Positions 46,448 through 54,431 of a DNA stretch of 64,000 bases are shown one piece after another. The notes beneath the pieces are model-generated. The model was not told the origin of the DNA. It made no database searches and worked only from the letters and a program-made list of their open reading frames with translations. The first letter of the stretch is position 1. The number at the start of each line of letters is the position of its first letter. The position numbers and the translations under genes were made by a program. This DNA is from Bacteroidota bacterium (GTDB lineage Bacteria; Bacteroidota; Bacteroidia; Chitinophagales; Chitinophagaceae): positions 1 through 64,000 of the forward strand of contig JABDAZ010000001.1 in assembly GCA_013288945.1 (NCBI GenBank). The letters run 5' to 3'.

Positions 46448-48280
46448 ATGAAAAAAATATTTCAGTGGGTGTTACCGGGCGTAATAATTCTTTCAACAAT
46501 TTTAATTTATGCCTGCAGCAAGAAATTAAATTTACAACCACAAGGTTCTTTGCTTGCTTCCAACGTTAATAATAATTCTGGTGTGCAGGGTTTATTAATC
46601 GGTGCCTATGTATTATTATCTGGTGAAAATGTTCCCGGACAAAATCTTGGAAACGGAAGCGCTGCATCAAATTATGTTTATGGAAGTGAAGCGGCAGATG
46701 ATTCTTACAAAGGTTCTACTCCATCTGATCAACCCGATGCAATTCCTATAGAAACATGGTCGCTCGCGCAAGCGGGCACAAGTGCTTATTTAGATGAAAA
46801 ATGGGTGGTGCTATATACAGGAATACAAAGGGCAAATGATGTAATACGTACCGTGCGTTTGTCTCCTTCAATTTCTTCGGCGGATACAACAGAGTATGTT
46901 GCTGAAGCGCGTTTTTTGCGTGGCTTTTATCACTTCGAAGGAAAGAAAATTTGGAACAATTTTCCTTATGTTGATGAAAGTATTTCATATGCAAACAACA
47001 ACTTGAATGTTGCCAATTATTCTGGTACAGGTTATATAAATATCTGGCCGCAGATAGAAGCAGATTTTATGTATGCTGTAAATAATTTGCCAACAACACA
47101 ACCAAATATTGGTCGCGTTAATAAATGGGCTGCAATGGCTTTTCTTGCAAAAACTTATATGTACGAACATAATTATGCAAGTGCAAAAACATTGCTTGAT
47201 CAAATAATTAGCAGTGGTACCACATCAAACGGTACCCCCTATGCACTTGAACCTCTTTATGAAAGTAATTTTAACCCTGCACAAAAAAATGGATCCGAAA
47301 GTGTATTTGCATGCCAGGCTTCTGTAAATGATGGTTCATCCACTTCAGGAAACGGGGGCAATGGCGATACAGGGGATGAACTTAATTTTCCTTACAATCA
47401 TGGCCCGGGTTGTTGCGGTTTTAATAACCCTTCATGGAGCCTGGTACAAGCTTTCAAAACTGATGCAAACGGTTTGCCTTTGTTAGATGGAAGTTATATT
47501 AATGCACCTTTGGTAAGTGATAATACAAACCCATGGCATGGTACTGTAGATCCTCGCCTGGACTGGGTTGCAGGCCGCCCGGGAGAACCTTATCTTGATT
47601 GGGGCATTATTGATACCACATGGATTCGCGATCAAAGTAATGACGGATATTTTGTTGCTAAAAAAACATCTTATGCAAAAAGCCAACAAGGAACTTTTTC
47701 ATCAACAGAAACAGTTTTTTGGGGGGCAGCAGAAGTTGATGCAGATAACGTAAACCTTTGCCGTTTTGCTGATGTACTATTATGGGATGCAGAATGTGAA
47801 GCACAAATTGGTAGCCTTGATAAAGCAGAAACTTATGTAAATATGGTTCGCCAACGTGCAGCAAACCCGAATGGTTTTGTGTATTTGGGGGCAACATACA
47901 ATGCAGCTACAAGCACTTATTCACCGCAAACAACGCCGGGGGACAAATATGCTGTTAGTCCTTACCCCCTCGGAGCATTTAGTGCAGGGGGGCAGACGTA
48001 TGCTATTAATGCAATTGAAATGGAAAGAAGGCTTGAACTCGCAATGGAAGGCCAGCGCTTTTTTGATCTTTCAAGATGGGACAATGGCACAGGCTCTATG
48101 GCAGCAACGCTTAATGCATATGTAAGTTTTGAAAAAACAAGAAACGGATTTTACCGCGTTAATAACAATGCAATGTTTACAAAAGGGGTCAACGAATATT
48201 TTGCTATCCCCCAAAATGAAATAGATGCCGAAAATGCATCCGGTAAAAAAGTATTGTATCAAAACCCAGGATACCAGTAG
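46448..48280 (+). CDS. SusD/RagB-type surface lipoprotein 3
   Basis: 610 residues, long for the family. The lipoprotein signal ends ILIYAC. TPR helices include VAEARFLRGFYHFEGKKIW and WAAMAFLAKTYMYEHNYASAK. The C-terminal signature is LCRFADVLLWDAECEAQIG and IEMERRLELAMEGQRFFDLSRW. A segment with GSTSGNGGNGDTGDELNF may be an extra surface loop. It begins 25 bp after SusC 3 and is followed by a hairpin that may dampen read-through to the next two genes. Confidence 0.95.
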   Translation: MKKIFQWVLPGVIILSTILIYACSKKLNLQPQGSLLASNVNNNSGVQGLLIGAYVLLSGENVPGQNLGNGSAASNYVYGSEAADDSYKGSTPSDQPDAIPIETWSLAQAGTSAYLDEKWVVLYTGIQRANDVIRTVRLSPSISSADTTEYVAEARFLRGFYHFEGKKIWNNFPYVDESISYANNNLNVANYSGTGYINIWPQIEADFMYAVNNLPTTQPNIGRVNKWAAMAFLAKTYMYEHNYASAKTLLDQIISSGTTSNGTPYALEPLYESNFNPAQKNGSESVFACQASVNDGSSTSGNGGNGDTGDELNFPYNHGPGCCGFNNPSWSLVQAFKTDANGLPLLDGSYINAPLVSDNTNPWHGTVDPRLDWVAGRPGEPYLDWGIIDTTWIRDQSNDGYFVAKKTSYAKSQQGTFSSTETVFWGAAEVDADNVNLCRFADVLLWDAECEAQIGSLDKAETYVNMVRQRAANPNGFVYLGATYNAATSTYSPQTTPGDKYAVSPYPLGAFSAGGQTYAINAIEMERRLELAMEGQRFFDLSRWDNGTGSMAATLNAYVSFEKTRNGFYRVNNNAMFTKGVNEYFAIPQNEIDAENASGKKVLYQNPGYQ

Positions 48281-48307
48281 TAGAAATTGTTGAATGCAGA
48301 AATAAAA

Positions 48308-48334
48308 GGAAGGGCATTTCGCCCTTCCTTTCCT
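48308..48334 (+). terminator. Intercistronic hairpin after SusD 3
   Basis: GGAAGGGC (48308-48315) pairs with GCCCTTCC (48321-48328) around a 5-nt loop, followed by TTTCCTG. The stem is strong but the T tract is poor, so it may be a partial terminator or mRNA 3'-end stabiliser that sets SusCD levels above the downstream genes. Confidence 0.65.
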
Positions 48335-48403
48335 GTTAATAAACGTTTGCATTTTATATATAATAGAATGTATCTTTTATAAGATTTCCCTGAAAATCTG
48401 TCT

Positions 48404-51400
48404 ATGATTTTTGATAAATACTTGACAAACGCATTCTTGTTTTTTATTACCATTTTATTAATTGATGCTTGTAAAAGCAAAGCCACTTTATTTGAGCTCG
48501 TGCCCCCCGCACAATCAGGAATTTATTTTAATAACCAGATTATAGAAAACGACTCTGTTAATCCGTTGGATATGACGAATATTTATAACGGCGGCGGAGT
48601 TGGTATTGGTGATTTTAATAATGATGGCTTGCAAGATATTTATTTTACAGGCAACACCGTTTCAAACAAACTTTATCTTAATAAAAGCAATTTTAAATTT
48701 GATGATATTACAGATGCAGCCGGCGTTTCAGGCAATGGAAAATGGTCGCGGGGGGTATCAGTTGTTGATATCAATAATGATGGCTGGATGGATATTTATG
48801 TTTGCGTAACCATCAAATCAAACCCTGAGCAAAGAAGAAATTTATTATACATCAACCAGGGGGCAGACGCGAAGGGGATCCCCCATTTTAAAGAAATGGC
48901 AAAAGAATATGGATTGGATGATACACTGTATTCAACCATGGCCGCTTTTTTTGATTATGATAACGATGGTGATTTGGATATGTATCTTGTCGTTAATCAA
49001 ATTCCTAAAAATTATAACACCAATATATTCCGTCCAAAAATAAATGATGGCTCTTTCCCAAGTACAGGCAGGTTGTATAGAAATGATTGGAATGCTAAAT
49101 TAAACCATCCTGTTTTTACAAACGTATCAAAAGAAGCAGGAATAACTTTAGAAGGTTTCGGCCACGATGCAACCATCGCGGATATTAATCACGATGGCTG
49201 GAAAGATATTTATGTTAGCGACGATTTTATTGGCGATGATATTCTTTACATTAATAACCACGACGGAACTTTTACAAATAAAATCAAAACTTATTTTAAA
49301 CATACATCCGCTAATGGAATGGGGCAGGATATTGAAGACATTAATAACGATGGCCTTGCAGATGTAGTTGAACTGGATATGGATCCCCCGGATAATTTTA
49401 GAAAAAAAATGATGTTGGGGGGCAACAATTATCGTATATATCAAAACGCTGATTATTTCGGGTATCAGTATCAGTACATAAGAAACAGTTTACAATTAAA
49501 CCAGGGGGCAAGAGTTAATGGAAATGATTCTGTGGGGGATCCGATATTTAGCGAGATCGGTTTTTATAGCGGCATTGCAGAAACGGATTGGAGCTGGGCA
49601 CCAATGGTTGCAGATTTTGATAATGATGGTTTCCGGGACATTATCATTACCAACGGATATCCCAAAGATGTAAGCGATCATGATTTTATGGCGTTCCGTC
49701 AAATGGCCACCAGGCTTGCTTCTAAGAAGATGGTCCTTGATCAGATTCCGCAGGTAAAAATTCATAATTATGCATTGAAAAATAACCAGGATCTTACATT
49801 TTCTGATGTTACAGATAATTGGGGAATGATGACTCCTGGCTTTTCAAACGGCGCTGCTTATGCAGACCTTGACAACGATGGAGATTTGGATATAATTATT
49901 AATAACATTAATGATGGCGCCCACATTTATAAAAATTTATCGCGCGAAAAAGAATCGCTTAATAATAATTATCTAAACATAAATTTTGCAGGGGGCAACT
50001 TTAATAAAAATGGTTTAGGCGCTTTTGCAGAACTGCATTATAATAATGGCAAACAACAGGTTTATGAAAACACGCCATACAGGGGATATCTTTCTTCCAT
50101 TCAGAATATGGCGCATTTTGGTTTGGGTGAAATTAAAATTATTGATACTGTATTAATAAAATGGCCCGATGGAAAAATGCAGTTATTAAAAAATGTAAAA
50201 GCAAATCAATTGGTTAATGCTGATATAAAAAACGCCAATCTTACTTATTCTTCATCGCAGCAAACTTTTGCGCCAAATACAATTTTTAAAGATTTTACCA
50301 GCGATGTAGATATTCATTTTACACACAAGCAAAAAGATTTTATTGATTTTGATATACAACGTTTGCTGCCGCATAAGTTCTCAGAATATGGGCCTGCGCT
50401 GACTGTTGGCGATATCGATGGAAATGGGTTTGATGATTTTATTGTAGGGGGCAGCGCATTTAATAGCGCAACAATTTTTTTACAACAGGCGAACGGAAAG
50501 TTTATTCAAAAATCATTAATGCCTGATTCTGTAATCAAAAATAAGCCAGGTAATGATCTTGGCATTTTATTATTTGATGCAGATAATGATGGCGATTTGG
50601 ATCTTTATATTACAAGTGGGGGATATGAAAATGCACACAACAGCGCAACATATCAGGACATGTTATTTATAAATGATGGCAAGGGACATTTTACAAGAGA
50701 CACGACAGCATTGCCACAAAATTTTACAAGTAAATTTTGCGTTCGCGCAGCAGATTATGATCATGATGGCGATCTTGATTTGTTTGTTTCAGGCCGTGTT
50801 GATCCCGGAAATTATCCGAAGCCTGTATCAAGTTTTATCTTTAGAAATGATTCAAAGAATGGCAAAATAAAATTTACCGATGTTACCCCCTTCATTGCAA
50901 AAGATTTAATAAATGCAGGAATGATTTGCGACGCCATCTGGACAGATTTTGATAATGACGGCTGGCCAGATTTAATATTTGCAGGCGAGTGGATGCCCGT
51001 TACTTTTTTAAAAAATGAAAAGGGAATTTTTAAAAACGTCACTGAAAAATCGGGGGTCATCAATCAAACCGGATGGTGGAACAGTATTGCTGCGGGCGAT
51101 TTTAATAACGATGGAAATATTGATTATATCGTTAGCAATCTCGGGCAAAATTCGTTTTATAAAGCAAGTGCTGAATATCCTGTAAACGTGTATGGCAAAG
51201 ACTTTGACCACAATGGCATTTATGATATGGTCCCATCTTTATACCTGCCGGATACGGATGGAATAAAAGAAGAATTTCCTGCGCAGGGTTGGGAAGATTT
51301 AATTGGGCAGTTAAATCAGAAACGCAGAAAATTTCCTACATACAGATCTTACGCTACGGCAAATATGAGTAAAATTCTTACAGAAGAAGATCGCAAGGGG

Positions 51401-52009
51401 GCATTAATCCTTCATGCAAATAATCTTAAAACGAGCATGCTTAAAAATAATGGCAATGGAAATTTTACAATGAATTCATTACCGGCGCAAGCGCAATTTT
51501 CAGCTATTAATGGAATGGTGGTAGATGATTTCGATGGTGATGGAAACCTTGATGTATTAATGAATGGCAATGATTACGGCACTGAAGTTTCAGTTGGCCG
51601 TTATGATGCATTGAATGGTTTATTAATGAAGGGCGATGGAAAAAATAATTTTTCGCCACAATCTATTTTGCAAAGTGGAATTTTTATACCGGGCAATGGA
51701 AAATCTTTGGTAAAGCTTAAAAGCGCTTCTGGAAAATGCCTCATTATTGCAGCGCAAAACAGGGGGCAACTTAAAGTTTTTGAATTGAAAAAAAATATGA
51801 ATTGTATTTCTCTTAAAGCTGATGATATAAGTGCATTAATAACTTATAAAAATGGATTATCAAGAAAAGAAGAATTTTATTATGGCTCATCTTTCTTATC
51901 TCAGTCTGGCAGGTTTATTACTGTTGATACCAATATTTCAAAAATAAAAATTACAAACAGCAAAGGTGAAATGCGTGATGTTTCGCCTGTTGTAAATGGA
52001 ATTCATTAA
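48404..52009 (+). CDS. Large FG-GAP/VCBS repeat lipoprotein with ASPIC/UnbV domain
   Basis: 1201 residues. The lipoprotein signal ends LLIDAC. Many FG-GAP calcium-binding repeats of form DxNxDGxxD follow (DFNNDGLQDIYFTGN, DINNDGWMDIYV, DYDNDGDLDMYLV, DINHDGWKDIYVSDD, DADNDGDLDLYI, DFNNDGNIDYIV). An ASPIC/UnbV-like segment (IKWPDGKMQLLKNVKANQ) lies near residue 580. Two propeller-like halves are likely. It is an outer-surface or periplasmic protein, probably a carbohydrate-binding partner of SusCD. Confidence 0.9.
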   Translation: MIFDKYLTNAFLFFITILLIDACKSKATLFELVPPAQSGIYFNNQIIENDSVNPLDMTNIYNGGGVGIGDFNNDGLQDIYFTGNTVSNKLYLNKSNFKFDDITDAAGVSGNGKWSRGVSVVDINNDGWMDIYVCVTIKSNPEQRRNLLYINQGADAKGIPHFKEMAKEYGLDDTLYSTMAAFFDYDNDGDLDMYLVVNQIPKNYNTNIFRPKINDGSFPSTGRLYRNDWNAKLNHPVFTNVSKEAGITLEGFGHDATIADINHDGWKDIYVSDDFIGDDILYINNHDGTFTNKIKTYFKHTSANGMGQDIEDINNDGLADVVELDMDPPDNFRKKMMLGGNNYRIYQNADYFGYQYQYIRNSLQLNQGARVNGNDSVGDPIFSEIGFYSGIAETDWSWAPMVADFDNDGFRDIIITNGYPKDVSDHDFMAFRQMATRLASKKMVLDQIPQVKIHNYALKNNQDLTFSDVTDNWGMMTPGFSNGAAYADLDNDGDLDIIINNINDGAHIYKNLSREKESLNNNYLNINFAGGNFNKNGLGAFAELHYNNGKQQVYENTPYRGYLSSIQNMAHFGLGEIKIIDTVLIKWPDGKMQLLKNVKANQLVNADIKNANLTYSSSQQTFAPNTIFKDFTSDVDIHFTHKQKDFIDFDIQRLLPHKFSEYGPALTVGDIDGNGFDDFIVGGSAFNSATIFLQQANGKFIQKSLMPDSVIKNKPGNDLGILLFDADNDGDLDLYITSGGYENAHNSATYQDMLFINDGKGHFTRDTTALPQNFTSKFCVRAADYDHDGDLDLFVSGRVDPGNYPKPVSSFIFRNDSKNGKIKFTDVTPFIAKDLINAGMICDAIWTDFDNDGWPDLIFAGEWMPVTFLKNEKGIFKNVTEKSGVINQTGWWNSIAAGDFNNDGNIDYIVSNLGQNSFYKASAEYPVNVYGKDFDHNGIYDMVPSLYLPDTDGIKEEFPAQGWEDLIGQLNQKRRKFPTYRSYATANMSKILTEEDRKGALILHANNLKTSMLKNNGNGNFTMNSLPAQAQFSAINGMVVDDFDGDGNLDVLMNGNDYGTEVSVGRYDALNGLLMKGDGKNNFSPQSILQSGIFIPGNGKSLVKLKSASGKCLIIAAQNRGQLKVFELKKNMNCISLKADDISALITYKNGLSRKEEFYYGSSFLSQSGRFITVDTNISKIKITNSKGEMRDVSPVVNGIH

Positions 52010-52050
52010 TAAAACGAAGATTCTTTTTAGTGTTTAATAATTTATAAGCT

Positions 52051-53622
52051 ATGCAGGTTTCAGCAAAAAAAAATGTTGTTGTTTTTATTTTATTAATGTT
52101 CGTTTTATTTTATTCCTGTTCTGATTATAATAAAAAACCGCACAAAGATATTTCTGAAGCCAGCATTAATGCAGGTGAGTTATTGGCAAAAAAATATTGC
52201 CAGTCATGCCATTTACTTCCTGCCCCCTCACTTTTAAATACCGAATCTTGGGTTAAGGGGGTACTTCCGAATATGGGGCCGCGGCTTGGCATATTCAATT
52301 TTAAATGGGAAAGTTATCCGTCATTGCGATATGATAAAAATGTACCAAGAAATTTTTATCCTTCTCAACCACTTTTAACTGATAATGAATGGCAGGATAT
52401 TATTAATTACTACACGGCAAGTTCCCCTGATACTTTGCCCCCTCAGCACAGAACGATGCCCATTGAAATCAGGAAAGATTTGTTTGCAGTTTCCATGCCC
52501 CCCTTTTTCAAACCAGCGCCGAATACATGTTATATAAAAGTTGACACAACAACAATTCCTCATACAATTTTGCAAAGCGATGTTTTTACAAAAGAAATAA
52601 TTAGGTATGATACAGGTTTAAAAATCATTGATTCCATTAAAGCCGCAAGTGCAATGGTTGATATTGATTTTAAAAATAAAACAATGGTTACCTGCAACAT
52701 TGGTGTGCTGAATCCCAATAATGGCAGCTTCGGAAAATTGCAATATGTAATAAAAGATGCTGCAGGAAAAATGCATATCGATACAACTTTTCATATTAAT
52801 AATTTACAAAGGCCGGTGCAGTTGATTAAAACAGATTTAAATAAAGACGGGCTTGATGATTACCTCGTTTGCGAATTTGGTTATGTAACAGGCTCATTAA
52901 ACTGGTATGAAAATAAAGGAAAAAATATTTTCACGAAACACGTACTGCGCGCGGTTCCTGGCGCTATTAAGGCTTATGTGAAAGATTACAACAATGATGG
53001 CTTGCCGGATATTTTTGTATTATTTGCGCAAGGCGATGAAGGGATTTTTTTATTTACCAACAAAGGCAACGGCCAGTTCGATCAAAAAACATTGCTTCGT
53101 TTTCCGCCTTCTTATGGTTCATCTTATTTTGAATTAGATGATTTTAATAAAGATGGTTTACCTGATATTTTATATACCTGCGGCGACAATGCAGATTTTT
53201 CTCCGGTGTTTAAACCTTATCATGGTGTATATATTTTTATGAATGATGGCAAATACAATTTCACACAAATATATTTTTTTCCTATTAATGGTTGTTATAA
53301 AGCAATGGCTGCAGATTTTAATAATGATGGCAATCTCGATATCGCTGCGATATCATTTTTTGCAGATTATACAAAGCAACCTGAAGAAGGATTTGTGTAT
53401 TTGAAAAATATCGGCGGGTTAAATTTTAAACCATACAGTGTGCCTGAAGCAATGAACGGGCATTGGCTCACGATGGATGTTGGTGATATTTATGGCAATG
53501 GAAAGAAAAGCATTTTACTCGGAAATTTTTCACGCGCACCTTCAAATTTGAAACGAAAGGTTGACTGGAAAGATGGCCCGCCATTTCTTATTTTAAATAA
53601 AACAAGCTCATTAATAAAATAA
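52051..53622 (+). CDS. Cytochrome c-FG-GAP fusion lipoprotein
   Basis: 523 residues. The lipoprotein signal ends LFYSC. Residues about 40-135 form a mono-heme cytochrome c domain with KKYCQSCHLLPAP (CxxCH heme attachment) and a candidate axial Met in VLPNMGPRLG. The rest is a beta-propeller with FG-GAP repeats (DLNKDGLDDYLV, DYNNDGLPDIFV, DFNKDGLPDILY, DFNNDGNLDIAA). It is a plausible electron acceptor for the GMC dehydrogenase of operon C. It begins 42 bp after the previous gene and ends operon B. Confidence 0.88.
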   Translation: MQVSAKKNVVVFILLMFVLFYSCSDYNKKPHKDISEASINAGELLAKKYCQSCHLLPAPSLLNTESWVKGVLPNMGPRLGIFNFKWESYPSLRYDKNVPRNFYPSQPLLTDNEWQDIINYYTASSPDTLPPQHRTMPIEIRKDLFAVSMPPFFKPAPNTCYIKVDTTTIPHTILQSDVFTKEIIRYDTGLKIIDSIKAASAMVDIDFKNKTMVTCNIGVLNPNNGSFGKLQYVIKDAAGKMHIDTTFHINNLQRPVQLIKTDLNKDGLDDYLVCEFGYVTGSLNWYENKGKNIFTKHVLRAVPGAIKAYVKDYNNDGLPDIFVLFAQGDEGIFLFTNKGNGQFDQKTLLRFPPSYGSSYFELDDFNKDGLPDILYTCGDNADFSPVFKPYHGVYIFMNDGKYNFTQIYFFPINGCYKAMAADFNNDGNLDIAAISFFADYTKQPEEGFVYLKNIGGLNFKPYSVPEAMNGHWLTMDVGDIYGNGKKSILLGNFSRAPSNLKRKVDWKDGPPFLILNKTSSLIK

Positions 53623-53648
53623 TCCTGATAATAAATTTATAGCATGAT

Positions 53649-53758
53649 GATGTAGAGTTGATGTAGTATTTAAAAGAATTTTCCCTTGTAATATTTTATT
53701 TGACGTAGTTGAGATGTGTGTTGAAAAGAGGATGGTAAGTGTATAGAATTTATTTTTA
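53649..53758 (+). promoter_or_regulatory. Operon C regulatory region: two paired heptamers and -7 box
   Basis: Site 1 is GATGTAG-AGTT-GATGTAG (53649-53666). Site 2 is GACGTAG-TTGA-GATGTGT (53702-53719), starts 53 bp apart. TATTTTTA at 53751-53758 sits at the same 102-bp and 32-bp distances as in operons A and B, and departs from TAnnTTTG only at the last base. The leader to the first ATG (53879) is about 110 nt and contains a terminator-like hairpin. Confidence 0.7.
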
Positions 53759-53817
53759 CCATGCATCGGTTCAAATCATAGTCAATTATTTTAAGGTCAA
53801 TTTATGGTAAAAGCGCG

Positions 53818-53848
53818 GGGCAATTTCTATTGCCCTGTTTTTTAATTT
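53818..53848 (+). terminator. Terminator-like hairpin in the operon C leader
   Basis: GGGCAAT (53818-53824) pairs with ATTGCCC (53829-53835) around TTCT, followed by TGTTTTTT. It lies between the predicted operon C promoter and the first gene, 196 bp after the previous stop. It could be an attenuator or the late terminator of operon B. Confidence 0.7.
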
Positions 53849-53878
53849 TAAGCATTATCCTTTTTAATCTATTAATAA

Positions 53879-54406
53879 ATGAACAGACGATTAGCCATTA
53901 ATATAGCACTTGCTACTGCTGCCGGAATTTTTTTGATTCCATCCTGCATGCAAGAAAAAAGTAAACCGGACATTGTTTTAAAAAACATTAATGTTTCCGG
54001 CGACCAGCAAAAAATGCTTGCAGATCTTGCAGAAATAATTATCCCAAAAACTTCTTCGCCGGGCGCGGCTGATCTTTCTACTCATCAATTTGCGTTAATG
54101 ATGGTTGATGATTGTTATGATCCGGAGCTTCGATCAAAATTTGAAAAAGGCATTGCTGAATTTGAGTCTTTATCAAAAAATAACTTTGGAAATTCTTTTA
54201 TAAAATGCAGCGGTGAACAAAAAGAAAAATTGATTAATACAATGGAAAACCAAAAAGATGCGGTCGAGGGGGCAGCATTTTTTTATAATAATTTTAAAAA
54301 ATTAGCGATACAAAGTTTTACAAGCTCGCAATACTATCTTACAAAAATTCATGTTTACGAACTGGTGCCGGGAAGGTTTCATGGATGTGTGCCATTAATA
54401 AAATAA
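53879..54406 (+). CDS. Gluconate 2-dehydrogenase subunit 3-like protein (dehydrogenase small subunit)
   Basis: 175 residues. MNRRLAINIALATAAGIFLIPS is a twin-arginine-like signal with a possible lipobox ending in PSC. The helical body (QKMLADLAEIIIPKTSSPGA, HQFALMMVDDCYDPE) matches the small subunit that accompanies GMC dehydrogenases. Such subunits carry the Tat signal that takes the signal-less FAD subunit to the periplasm. It lies 25 bp upstream of the GMC gene, as expected for a complex. Confidence 0.87.
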   Translation: MNRRLAINIALATAAGIFLIPSCMQEKSKPDIVLKNINVSGDQQKMLADLAEIIIPKTSSPGAADLSTHQFALMMVDDCYDPELRSKFEKGIAEFESLSKNNFGNSFIKCSGEQKEKLINTMENQKDAVEGAAFFYNNFKKLAIQSFTSSQYYLTKIHVYELVPGRFHGCVPLIK

Positions 54407-54431
54407 TCAAGCATTAAAATTTTTATTGAAT

